Source: Muscardinus avellanarius (Eukaryota > Chordata > Mammalia > Rodentia > Gliridae). From it: a DNA stretch of 64,000 nt. Of this stretch, positions 12,440 to 21,772 are shown piece by piece (position 1 is the first letter of the stretch; each line of letters starts with the position of its first letter). The stretch covers positions 27,906,792-27,970,791 of the forward strand of contig OY726572.1 in assembly GCA_963383645.1 (NCBI GenBank), read 5' to 3'. The translations under genes were made by a program, and so were the position numbers. A model generated the notes under the pieces. That model was given only the letters and a program-made list of their open reading frames with translations. It was not told the DNA's origin and ran no database searches.

Positions 12440-13345
12440 TGGCTCAAGCAGCGGCCTTGCCTCATAGGAGGCCCTGATTCTGGTCTCACTGGCCCCGAAA
12501 CCAGCCTAACCCCTCAGCTGGCTACGATTCCGGCCTCGTAGGCCCCAGTAGCGGGCTTGCCTTACGGCAGGCTCCAGTCCCAACCATTGGCCCTGGCACC
12601 GGCCTAACCCCTCGGCAAGCTCCGATCCCGGCCTCGGAGGCCCTAGCACCAGCCTAGCCTCATGGCAGGCTCTGATCCCGGCCTCGGAAGCCCCAGTAGC
12701 GGCCTTGCCTCCTGTCAGGCTCTGATGCTGGCCATTGGCCCCAGGATCGGCCTAACCCCTCGGCAGGCTCCGATCCTGGCCTCAGCGGCCCCAGCACCAG
12801 CCAGTCTCACGGCAGGCTCTGATGACAGCCTCGCTGGCCCCAGCACCGGTCTAACCCCTCGTCAGGCTCTGATCCCGGCCTTGGAGGCCTCAGTAGCAGC
12901 CTTGCCTCACGGAAGTCTCCAATGCTGGCTGCTGGACCCGGCACTGGCCTAAAACCCTCAGCAGGCTCCAATCCTGGCCTCGGAGGCCCCAGTACTGTCC
13001 TTGCCCAGTACTGTCCTTGCCTCATGGTGAGCTTCGATTCCGGCCATGCTGGTCCTGGCACCGGCCTAACCCCTCGGCAGGCTCTGATCCCGGCCTTGGA
13101 GGCCCCAGCACAGGCCTTGCCTCATGGCAAGCTCTGATCCCGGCCTTGCTGGCCCCGGCACTGGCCTAACCCCTCCGCCGGCTCCAATCCTGGCCTCGAA
13201 GGCCCCAGCACCGGCCTTGCCTCATGGCAGGCTTCGATCCCGGCCTCACTGGCCCCAACACTGGTCTAACCCCTTGGCAGGCTCTGATCCCGGCCTTGGA
13301 GACTCCATCACTGGCCTTGCCTCACGGCAGGCTTCAATCCCAGCT
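12440..13345 (-). repeat. GC-rich VNTR, about 50-bp units alternating in two types
   Basis: Two 50-bp unit types alternate. One is centred on 'GGCCTTGCCTCACGGCAGG', the other on 'GGCCTAACCCCTCGGCAGG'. Each is followed by 'CTC(C/T)GATCCCGGCCT'. Some units are shortened by a few bases ('GGCCATTGGCCC' variants). About 17-18 units fit. Because 50 is not a multiple of 3, the long frames cycle through three phases and do not encode one repeated peptide. Confidence 0.93.
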
Positions 13346-13349
13346 TTGA

Positions 13350-13362
13350 GCAAATACTTTAT
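13350..13362. repeat. Target-site duplication, right copy
   Basis: GCAAATACTTTAT, identical to 11988-12000, directly after the VNTR. Its position fixes the 5' end of the element inside the array. Confidence 0.92.
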
Positions 13363-14155
13363 AAAAGCATGCACATGACATATATTTATATGCAAAGATA
13401 CTAAACGTCACTTGCCAAGACATCCTGCTGCCTCGGTATCTATGTGTTGACACCCCACTCCACATAGTTAATCGGCAAAGAAGCCCCGAGAAGGAGGTAT
13501 CGTCTCTGGCCAAAGTACCCCCCACTTTTAGATATCCTTCACTATTATTCCTTTTAACTTTCTACACGAATTGCTCCAGTGATGTGAAATCAGGACTATA
13601 AAAAAAGAAACTGTGTCTGTGGAAATAAACTCTCTAATAATTTGTCTAAACATCCTTGGCTTTGCTCAATAGTAATGAAAAAACTGGCCAGAACTCAGAT
13701 GCTGTGATAAACATTCCAGCTGCAGCAATCACTAGGTTAAGCCATTAACTCCGGTAACCGGTAGCTCAGTTTAAGGTAACTGTTTATCCTTGAGATCCTG
13801 CCTAGAGACAGAGAAGATAAAACCTTGTGTGTGACCTTAAAGCAATTTAGTTGATAAACAACTTAGCTGCCCAAATACAATAGACCCAAGGAAAAAGATT
13901 GTTGACTTTTACCTCAGTGTGAGCAGTCCTGGAGAAAGGGAAACTGACCGCATGGTTAAGAAATGAAAATGACAAAATAAAGGACAGATGTTCTAAATAT
14001 ATATGTATGAAGGAAATGAAATACCGTAAGAGTAAGAAAAGCATTTCTGCATGAAAAAGAGCTTATCATAAGAAAGTCCCAACTGGGAAAGAAAGGAATT
14101 AGAAAGTTAGAAGCAGGTTGCAGAGGGTTTGTGACAGGGAAATGGATTATTAAAG
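13363..14155 (+). other. Unassigned, LTR/ERV-like segment
   Basis: Before the composite inserted, this stretch was continuous with sequence left of 11988. It holds a TATAAAA-like box (about 13597) shortly followed by AATAAA (about 13624), a compact arrangement seen in retroviral LTRs, and codon-poor text with no family that I can name. It may be part of an endogenous retrovirus with the next segment. Confidence 0.3.
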
Positions 14156-14890
14156 ATGAGTAGGCTTCTAATAGGCTTGTTGTCTAAAGAAGAGTGCTCA
14201 GCAGTTAAGGAAATACATCTGACAATTAAATCCAAGAACTTCATGGTGTTGTTTGTGGTGTTTTGTCTGCCAAACTGTGTTGTGAGTTTGCTTAAGCTTT
14301 CAGATTTAGAAGGTAAAATGCCAACACCTGAAGAAACCCTATCACATCCACCTGAATCACCACATCTCCCCACACTTGCTATATGGACTGAGCACAAAAG
14401 ATGGAAAGTTCCAAGAAAATTAAAGAAGATTCCCGGAGAAGCCTCCAAGCCTTGGGCGTGCCCGTTTCCTCTGGAAGATTGCCCTTTGGAACTGCTTGTC
14501 TGCAAAATCAGGGAGGAGATCCGGAGTTAATCTCTCGATAGCCAAAAGCCAGCTGAAAACTGGACTAGTTTTTTTTACCTTTGTTTACGTGTCATTCACT
14601 ATTGTTTCACAGTGATTGCATTCACTTCTTTTTCTCTTATCATTAACTTTACTGGTGAAGGGTATAAATTTTTCGGGGTTCTTGTAATAAAGTGTCATTG
14701 GCTCAAGAAGCCTTTGTCCATCTCAGGTTCTTTCCAAAGTGTCATACCTAAAAACTTAAGGAATTTATAGAGGGAGAGGTATCGCTGCAGATAAGTTTCT
14801 GCAGAACTCCACCTGCCTTTTGCCCCATCTTTCTGAGGATTTGACCGGGAGCTGACAATAACGACCCAACTGAGATTAGTCGGCAACAGT
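14156..14890 (+). mobile_element. Probable betaretrovirus-like LTR
   Basis: TATAAAT lies at 14663-14669 and AATAAA at 14686-14691, only about 20 bp apart. The poly(A) signal would thus sit upstream of the start site, with a very short R region. That layout is typical of betaretroviral LTRs. The right edge is set at '...AGTCGGCAACA', where old L1 text resumes at once, with no primer-binding site, as in a solo LTR. A 124-codon open frame (14156-14530) starts at the presumed LTR 5' end and has a hydrophobic segment near residues 29-46. Mouse mammary tumour virus also has a reading frame starting at its LTR 5' edge. No clear duplication confirms the ends (a GTCACT pair at about 11940 and 14891 is the only candidate), so the family is uncertain. 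Confidence 0.4.
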
Positions 14891-15770
14891 CACTTGTTTT
14901 TAAATTTATATCTTTTTGTTAAATTTATTGCTAGGTATTTTATTTTTCCCTAGGGAAAATCCACTTAACATTATTTTTATTTGACTGTTGTTATATTTGG
15001 AGATTTGATTTCTGTACATTATTTTATATATAATGATCTTTTAAATAGTTTAGTAAGTATATTCATTTTTCAATTGATTAGATTTTGAGACATCTAATAA
15101 TAACACTTATACTTCATCTTCTTATTTTCATAGTATTTTCTCTCATTATTTTCTATTTTGGTTGATATCTCAAAAAAAAATGTTTGGAAATAGTCTTGGT
15201 AATAGCCTTGTCTTGTTCATGACTATAATAGAAAAATTTTAAGATTTGTTCATTAATTAGAATTTTTGTCATAATCACTAATTTGATTATATCTGGAGAG
15301 TTTCTTCCTGAACTCTATTTCTTTCACTCTTTTTTTATACCTTGTATTAATTCTTCTAGCTACTTAATAATTCTTGATTTTTAAGTCATCTATGTTTGAA
15401 TTTGCTTTGAGCATCTTGGCTTTTCTTTGGTTCCTTTTTTTTCCTTATTCATGTTTCAATCAATTTGTCCAGCTCTATACACAGTAAAGAGAGAACTCTG
15501 TTGAGATGTTTTGGGATCATATTGCAACTCTAGATAACTATAACATTGAGCCTCTCAACTGCGATGACTATCTCTACCTTTTTGTATTTAATTATTTCTG
15601 ATGTTTCATAGTTATCTCGATTTCTATGTTTCTGCAAAATTTTAATGCTTTTATCATTTTATTTTAGTCTTTGTTATCCTTAATGGCTTTTGCCTTAAAG
15701 TTCATTTTGCATGTGTTTCTTGCTGCTCTTGGGTTTCCAGTTTTTATCTTTCCAGCACTGAGACCGATCA
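14891..15770 (-). mobile_element. Ancient L1M/L1ME, antisense, second segment
   Basis: 'AAATTTATTGCTAGGTATTT' and 'GTCTTGGTAATAGCCTTGTC' continue an L1 ORF2 in reverse, and later text such as 'GCCTTAAAGTTCATTTTGCA' resembles L1 5' parts. It probably belongs with 10470-11600, split by younger insertions. The distal edge is vague. Confidence 0.55.
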
Positions 15771-16546
15771 TAACACTACCTGGCTCCTCAGCTCCTTAGC
15801 CCTGTTTTTAATCTTGGCTTCTTTGCCTTTCTGTTTCTAGAGCTTAGGTACTGGCCAGAATGTGGATCTGGCTTCACTGGGTTTACCTTCGCAGAGGTTG
15901 GCTCTGCACTCCACTCTTCTTCTCAAGAGTCTAAAAAAAATATCAAAATTGTGCCCAGGTTCTTTGCTCTAAGACACTACTTTCTCCATGATTTCTTATC
16001 TTATCCACTGATGTCACCAATGAATTGGAGGATGCCTGGAGGGAAGGAGACAGCATACAACTAATATCAGGAATCTCATTTGTATCTTTCCAATGGCTTC
16101 AGATGAATTCTTTTGAAAAATATTTTATCGATATGTTCTAGGTGTTCTCAGTGAGAAGTGGAATTCTCCCAATCTTTATTTTATATATTGTTGAGCATTT
16201 ATGCCTTTGTGTTCTCTATCATTGTTTGTTACTAAATTATTTTTAATTAATTTTATTATTTTTAAATATATAATTTAAATAGTACTCTTATTTTTGTTTT
16301 TTAATTTATATAAAATGCAGTTTTTTCCACATTAAAATTTTCTTTTGTTTCTTTTGACTTATTTTATTGTTCAGCTTGTTTTATTTCTGGAGTTCTTGTA
16401 TATAGGCATATATATTTAATTTATTTATAGTGTACTAGTGAATATATTTAGTATATTTATAGAAAATCAATGTTTACCCATATATATATCTTTAATTATT
16501 TTGGGCTTCTAAAGTGCTTCGATTTCTTCCTTGAATATTTACTAGG
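15771..16546. other. Unassigned AT-rich sequence
   Basis: The first 250 bases are less AT-rich and could be further L1 5' sequence. The rest is AT-rich with no family text. Confidence 0.35.
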
Positions 16547-16616
16547 TTTTTTTTTTTTTTTTTTTTTGGTGGTACTGGGGTTCCTGGAAGCCCTTCTACC
16601 TCTGGGCTACACTCCC

Positions 16617-16663
<47 letters not shown>

Positions 16664-16791
16664 TATTATTATTTTTTTAAATTTGGAAACAGGGTCTCTT
16701 AAGCCAGCACGGCTGACTTTGAACCTACGCGATCCTCCTGTCTCTGCCTCCCAAGCACAGGGATTACAAGCGTGTGCCGCCACACCCAGCT
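16547..16791 (-). repeat. B1-dID SINE, young type, antisense
   Basis: Long T run, then 'GGTGGTACTGGGGTTCCTGG', a long AT repeat replacing part of the linker, then 'CTCTTAAGCCAGCACGGCTG' and a 7SL-like end 'GTGCCGCCACACCCAGCT'. This is the younger subfamily with the altered ID half. Confidence 0.93.
16619..16659. repeat. (AT)n inside SINE linker
   Basis: About 20 AT units lie between the ID-like and 7SL-like halves, where the element normally has an A/T-rich linker. Confidence 0.95.
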
Positions 16792-17157
16792 ACTAGTTTT
16801 ATTTATGAATATTGATAATATTTTTGGCAATACATTGGATTTTCTCCCATTGTAGTTCTGTAGACAATTTCACACTTTATCATTTTAAAGCTTTCTTCCT
16901 TCACCTTATGTTTTTCATCTTTCATTCAATCTCCATTTTATGGTCATGATTTCTGTCTTCTGTGTCCGTAATAAAAATAGTTTTCTTACCAATTCATTTT
17001 CAGATTTCCTTAATCAAATTTTAGATTTGACTTACATTTACAGTCTATGTTTGGTTTGTGATCATATAGAGGCTATACTTTCTTTTAGTAGGTAATATTA
17101 ATTATAATTCCTTCTAAAATCATAAATATACTTGGCCTTAGTTTGTCACAGCACTTT

Positions 17158-17160
<3 letters not shown>

Positions 17161-17204
<44 letters not shown>

Positions 17205-17250
17205 TATATATATCACAATATATATATATATATTATATATATATATTTTT
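17161..17250. repeat. (AT)n microsatellite with short breaks
   Basis: Three AT blocks separated by 'AATA', 'CACAA' and 'TATTA', all largely self-complementary and able to form cruciform or hairpin structures. Confidence 0.95.
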
Positions 17251-17521
17251 TTTGCTTTAGTATATGAGCAGATATTTGGTACAAGAATGTTTATTTATAG
17301 TGTTTTTATAATAGTAAAAGATTGAGAATATTGTTTAGTTTATATTAGCAGATTACAATTGTGACATGTTTAAGTCACAAAAACAACAATGCACATTTAA
17401 GACTATAGAAAAAATGTGTTGATTTTCAAAGAAATGCAAATAGCCTCATTATATTTTGTCTTTGCATAAAATACAGGTTATAAAATTGTATATATATAGC
17501 ATGATACCATTTTTTATTTTT

Positions 17522-17532
17522 TATATTTTTAT
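17522..17532. repeat. Candidate target-site duplication, left copy
   Basis: TATATTTTTAT also occurs at 18704-18714, directly after the second composite element. It is AT-only, so chance identity is possible. Confidence 0.55.
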
Positions 17533-18703
17533 TTTTTTAAATTTATTTTTATTGGTGCATTGTAATCATACATCACATTGGAATACACGACTTGAGAGGA
17601 TATACAAGCACACATCATCCAATTAGCCCTCATCCAGTCCCCATACCATTCCTTCCCCCTCCCTCTATCCCATGCTTGTTTGGTGATTACCTTTGATACA
17701 TATGTTTATGTTCCTCCTGCTTTTTAAAGAGGCTCCATCCTCCCCTATTCCATACCCTCTGATTGGTCACCTGAGTTGCTTCACTATAGGCCTCTTTCTA
17801 TAGCTCGGAGCCTGCCAAGGGGTTAGGCTGGTGCCGGGGCCAACAGCTGGCATCAGAGCCTTCCGTGAGGCAAGGCCACTATTGAGGCCTCCGAGGCCGG
17901 GATCGAAGCCTGCCGATAGCTCAGGCCGGTGCCAGGGCCACATGACCGGTATCGGAACCTACCGTGAGGCAAGGCCAGTGCTGGGGCCTCTGAGGCCGGG
18001 ATCGGAGCCTGCCGAGGGGTGAGGCCAGTACTGGAGCTAGCGAGGCCAGCATTGGAGCCTGCCATGAGACAAGGCCATTATTGAGGCCTCCGAGGCTGGG
18101 ATCGGAGCCTGCCAAGGGGTTAGGCTGGTGCCGGGGCCAGCTGCCGGCATCGGAACCTTCCATGAGGCAAGGCCAGTATTGAGGCCTCCGAGGCTGGGAT
18201 TGGAGCCTGCCCAGGGGTTAGGCCAGTGCTGGGGCCAGTGAGGCCAGGATCAGAGCCTGCCGAGGGGTTAGGCCAAAGCCAGGGCCAGCGGCCAGCATTG
18301 GAGCCTTCCGTGAAGCAAGGCCACTACTGAGGCCTTCGAGGCCTGGATCGGAGCCTGCCGAGGGGTTAGGCCAATGCCGGGGCCATCGGCTAGCATCGGA
18401 GCCTGCCATGAGGAAGGCCAGTGCTGGGGCCTCCGAGGCTGGGATTGGAGCCAGTTGAGGGGTTAGGCCAGTGTCAGGGCCAGCGAGACCAGAATCGGGG
18501 CCTCCCATGAGGCAAGGCTGCTGCTTGAGCCAGTGAGGTCTGGATCAGTCCACCGGGTAGCCAGGCTACAACTGGGGCTGTCAAGAGTGGGATCGGTATT
18601 TTCAACGTGGCATGCACAGAGAAATATCACAGAAAATTAAAACCAGATGCTTCCTCTAATCAGCAATAACTAGGAGGAAAGGGGCAACAGGAAGTGGTCG
18701 AGC
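17533..18703 (-). mobile_element. Composite VNTR/L1-tail retroelement, copy 2, with 5' inversion
   Basis: 17533-17807 is the L1 3' UTR module in the same orientation as copy 1 and ends 'TCTATAGCTCG'. The rest, 17808-18703, is flipped. It runs through the VNTR in the opposite sense, then the linker, and ends 'GTCGAGCTATA', the reverse complement of the point where the first part stopped. Copy 1 has these pieces colinear (compare 12270-12470). The two pieces meet with an overlap of about 9 bases and almost nothing lost. This is the product expected from twin priming, the L1-specific mechanism behind 5' inversions. It again shows that the VNTR and the L1 tail moved as one RNA. Confidence 0.75.
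17808..18510 (+). repeat. GC-rich VNTR of copy 2, inverted relative to its tail
   Basis: The same alternating 50-bp units as copy 1, seen on the plus strand as 'GAGCCTGCC(G/A)AGGGGTTAGG' and 'GAGCC(T)TCCGTGAGGCAAGG'. About 14 units. Minus-strand frames of 70-96 codons here come from the array. Confidence 0.92.
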
Positions 18704-18714
18704 TATATTTTTAT
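18704..18714. repeat. Candidate target-site duplication, right copy
   Basis: TATATTTTTAT, matching 17522-17532. Its first four bases overlap the TATA at the end of the inverted segment, so microhomology may have aided the second priming event. Confidence 0.55.
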
Positions 18715-18984
18715 AATTTTAAAATATTTCATGGCCTGCTCTGATAACTCTATTTTAGGTTTGTGTTTCTTCTGGTAGCTAGTGATGTTTATATTTTTGT
18801 TATAACTCTTTTCCTATAAAGCTGCAATTTTATATAATGGCTTTAATTCTTTCTTTAGGTAATAATTATTAATTTCATATTATGTTTAATGAATAAAACA
18901 CTATGATTTTCTTCTTTGCCTCTCTTCTACTTACTAATTTTATTTAACTGTATGATATTTCTTAGTATTTATTTTTGGGGTTTG
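18715..18984. other. No recognisable feature
   Basis: AT-rich unique sequence between two retroelement insertions. Confidence 0.5.
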
Positions 18985-19345
18985 CTTTTTTATTTATTTA
19001 TGTATTTTTATTGGTGCATTATTATCATACATCTTGATGGAGTACAAGATGGTGGAGGCACACATGCACACATCACTCATTTAGTCCCTCCCCAATCTCC
19101 ATGCACTCTATTCCCTCCCCCTCCCTCCTTCTCATGTTTAGCTTAGTGGTTGACTTTGATATGTTTGTGAATGTACATCATGTACATTAGGGAATTTCTC
19201 TCTTCCATCCCCCTTAGGTAGGTCACCTCATTTGCTCACCTATGGTTTCTCCCCCTTCCTCTAGAGTTCCTCCTATGACCCATTTTTCTAATGAGCTTTT
19301 TCCTGTATTACTGATTTTTCAGATTCAGCTATTTTGACCTCCATC
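18985..19345 (-). mobile_element. L1 3' end, antisense, 5'-truncated
   Basis: 'TTTATTGGTGCATTATTATC' then 'CATCTTGATGGAGTACAAGA' and a pyrimidine-rich stretch ending near 'CCTGTATTACTGATTTTT'. This tail type has no VNTR, so it serves as the plain comparison for the composites. Confidence 0.85.
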
Positions 19346-20033
19346 TATTAAAAATGAGGAGGTCAGCATGCTTACATTACTTGCCATTGAGTTTTATCAC
19401 CCTCTTCTGCCAACAATATCCCTGCGGTTGCTTCAGTTTTAGCCCCGCAGTTACAGAGAAACAATGATCAGGGACATTTCTTCTGCCATTTTTCTCTCTA
19501 GTCATCATTTAAATACGTCTTTAGAAGATTTATACAGAACACTTCATGGAAATGATATTCTTCATTTTTCTGCTATTATCGGATGTTACAAAACTAGATT
19601 GTAATGGTTCTGAATAACGTCTTTGTCAGAATATCAACAAAGAAACACAAATGCTGCATTTAGTGAATACCTTTTCTTATTTTGTCCTTGCATGCCCTGC
19701 CTCTCTTGTTTGCTTGACTGCAGAGGCAGCGACCTCAGCATCTTCCTTTCCTCAAAGTGGCTTTTTATTCCTTGGCCACGGTTGATGAGTCCAGAGTAGG
19801 TGGCGAACTTCAGTTCAGGCCAGCAGTGTCTTTCCATGGAGATCTGGGCAAAAGGAGATAGAGCCAGACAGAGTGAAAACAAGAAAGGGGAGAGAGAGAA
19901 AGACAAGAGGGCAGGAGGCAAGAAGAAAGGAAAGAAAGAAGAAGAACTTTGGAGAGAAAGACTAGTCATTTTTTGGATAGCTGGACCTATGAATATGGTT
20001 TTTGATGGCCATGGTTTTAGTCAGTATATATGA

Positions 20034-20038
<5 letters not shown>
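19346..20038. other. Unique sequence with purine-rich strip
   Basis: No family recognised. 19855-19960 is strongly purine-rich (AGAAAG/GGAGA) and leads toward the AG repeat. A minus-strand frame of 111 codons covers it but is of simple composition. Confidence 0.4.

Positions 20039-20093
<55 letters not shown>
20039..20093. repeat. (AG)n microsatellite
   Basis: About 27 AG units without interruption. Homopurine, so triplex-capable. Confidence 0.97.
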
Positions 20094-20097
<4 letters not shown>

Positions 20098-20671
20098 TAA
20101 AGCATAGAGAGAAACAGAATTAAAGAAAAAACAAACCCCTGTATGTTCCCTCTACCTTCTGGTTTGTTCCTCTATCTTCCTGAGGACTGGTTACATTTTT
20201 TCTATGAGATATCCTCATAACTATATAATAAATGCACTTATTTTCTTTCAATATATTTTATGTATTTAAATTACAATAAACCAAGTCATACTCTGTTAGC
20301 TATTATAGAACACATCCTCCCAGCTAAAGAGCATGAGAAAAATCAGATTGGATTATTTGTTCTTGCCCTGCAGAATCTTTTCAACTATAGAGTTAGTTAT
20401 CAAGTGAATTCAGACAGAGTTCTTATTAGCTAGCTTAATTACCAGATTAGATCTGGTTTAAGCACCAGGCATATTGGCTGTGTCAGTGTAATACAATAGT
20501 GTAAAATTAAAAGCAACTGAGTAATTTCAGTCCTTTTGATCTGCAGTGGCCCATTAAGCCAAGCCCAGGAGCTGCAGTCAGACACTACAGTTCTCTTGAG
20601 GTTTCTGTGATTGTGGTCTAGCCCTTGGCTGGGCTTCTTAAAAGCCTTCAGATCAAAGAGGCAGGATTCAA

Positions 20672-20845
20672 CCTTGGTGTGTGGCACAAGCCTATAATCT
20701 AGTACTTGGGAGGCTGAGACAGGAGGATTGAAGGTTTGAGGCCAACCTCAGCAAGTTAGACCCTGTCTTGAAATAAAAAATGAAAAAAAAGAAGTGGGAG
20801 TATAATTTGGTGGTGATAGAACCTCCCTGGATTCAATCCTCAGTA

Positions 20846-20847
<2 letters not shown>
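20672..20847 (+). repeat. B1-dID SINE
   Basis: 'TTGGTGTGTGGCACAAGCCT' begins a decayed 7SL-like half and 'GGGAGGCTGAGACAGGAGGA' is clear. The ID half ends 'GGATTCAATCCTCAGTA'. Confidence 0.85.

Positions 20848-20897
<50 letters not shown>
20848..20897. repeat. (AC)n microsatellite in SINE tail
   Basis: About 25 AC units directly at the 3' tail of the SINE, then GATGATGATGAAG-type purine-rich sequence. Confidence 0.97.
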
Positions 20898-20899
<2 letters not shown>

Positions 20900-21017
20900 T
20901 GATGATGAAGAAAAAGGAGGAGGGTGAAGAAAGGGAAGAATGAGTAAGAAGGAGAACAGGAGGAGAAAAAAGAAGACTTCACTCAAGTGTCTTCTTTCTT
21001 TTTAAAGTAAAAATATA

Positions 21018-21162
21018 AGCTGGACATGGTGGTGCATGTTTGTAATCCCAGTACTTGAGAGGCTGAGACAGGAGGATTGCAAGTTTGTGGCCAGCCTCAG
21101 CTACTTAGGCCCTCTGCAACTTAGTGAGACCCTGTTTCAAAATAAAGAATAAATAAATAAAA
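21018..21162 (+). repeat. SINE, 7SL/B1-like half only
   Basis: 'GCTGGACATGGTGGTGCATG' to 'GTGAGACCCTGTTTCAAAAT' then an AATAAATAAATAAA tail. The ID-like half is missing, so this is either a B1 monomer or a 3'-truncated copy. Confidence 0.85.
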
Positions 21163-21319
21163 CATGGTTCAATAATATAGTGGAAGTACATTTCAATTGA
21201 GAAGTTTGACCTAGTGTTAAACATCTTTCTAAACAGACACGTTTATTGAGTTCAGAAATCCTCATTTTGGTTCTAAGTATTCACTTCTTTGCTCTAAAGG
21301 CCTATTTCTATTCTTTTTA

Positions 21320-21660
21320 TTTATAAAGCACTTCTATTAGAGCAATGCAATTATACATCATAGTGAGGTTCAGTGTGATAAACACATGCAAGCATGCGAC
21401 TCTTGGTGTCCTTCCCTTTTTATCTCACCCCTCAGCCCTCTCCTGCCTTCCCAGGCAGGCAGACAAAACCAGTGGTAGTACTTTATATATTACCAAGCAT
21501 TGTTTGAACTCTTTTCTTCCTCAGTCCTTCTTCCCTCTCCTCACACCTCTCTTTCGCAGTCCCTTCCTCTATTCTAGTGGTTTCTCACCATGTTTATCCA
21601 AAGTCCTTATGTTTCCTGTTTTATCTCTAGCTTCACACTCTGAAATCCAAGGCTTATCAG
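21320..21660 (-). mobile_element. L1 3' UTR, second tail type, antisense
   Basis: 'CAATTATACATCATAGTGAG' and 'AACACATGCAAGCATG' then 'CCTCTTTCGCAGTCCC'. The same tail type occurs at 38760 and 49210 and differs from the 'CTTGATGGAGTAC' type. Confidence 0.65.
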
Positions 21661-21739
21661 CAGGGTTGACTATCCTTGGACCACTGAATATTATTTTGAT
21701 ACCTTGAAGAACAACCTGAACAACATTTACATTCTACAA

Positions 21740-21772
21740 GTTTTTTTTTTTTTGTTTTTTTTTTTTTTTTTG
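21740..21772. repeat. Poly(T) run
   Basis: Two T blocks split by one G, followed by 'GAGAAGGTATTGGGGTGG'. It may be the tail of a very short antisense retroposon, but nothing further is recognisable. Confidence 0.85.

Larger units (their letters stand above)
12001..13349 (-). mobile_element. Composite retroelement: GC-rich VNTR + linker + L1 3' UTR + A-tail (SVA-like), copy 1
   Basis: Read on the minus strand the element starts at 13349 inside a GC-rich tandem array (about 13349-12440). It passes through a short non-repetitive linker (about 12440-12345), then an L1 3' UTR like those elsewhere in this window, and ends in an A-rich tail (12012-12001). Perfect 13-bp duplications flank it, so the array and the L1 tail were inserted together by target-primed reverse transcription. 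The GC- and CpG-rich array contrasts sharply with the AT-rich host, and many CACGG/CATGG pairs suggest methylation decay. Known parallels are primate SVA and gibbon LAVA, which also carry a VNTR and move through L1. The sequence here is unrelated to them as far as I can tell. An alternative is an L1 subfamily whose 3' UTR gained a VNTR, because the 5' end lies inside the array. Open frames in the array are by-products of its composition. Confidence 0.72.

Noticed and set aside
12440..13345. GC-rich array as a CpG-island promoter or CRISPR-like array
   Set aside because: Unit length, lack of unique spacers, flanking duplication and L1 tail show a VNTR inside a retroelement. CRISPR does not occur in mammals.
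12662..13378. Open frames of 71-96 codons rich in Ala, Gly, Pro and Ser
   Set aside because: They lie wholly in the GC-rich VNTR. The 50-bp unit shifts phase, there are frames on both strands, and the array is part of a retroelement.
11938..14896. GTCACT pair as the duplication of a full ERV insertion
   Set aside because: Only 6 bases, and the left copy is not followed by a TG that would start an LTR. Kept as a remark only.
17831..18508. Open frames on both strands of similar composition
   Set aside because: Same VNTR in the second composite copy, so not genes.
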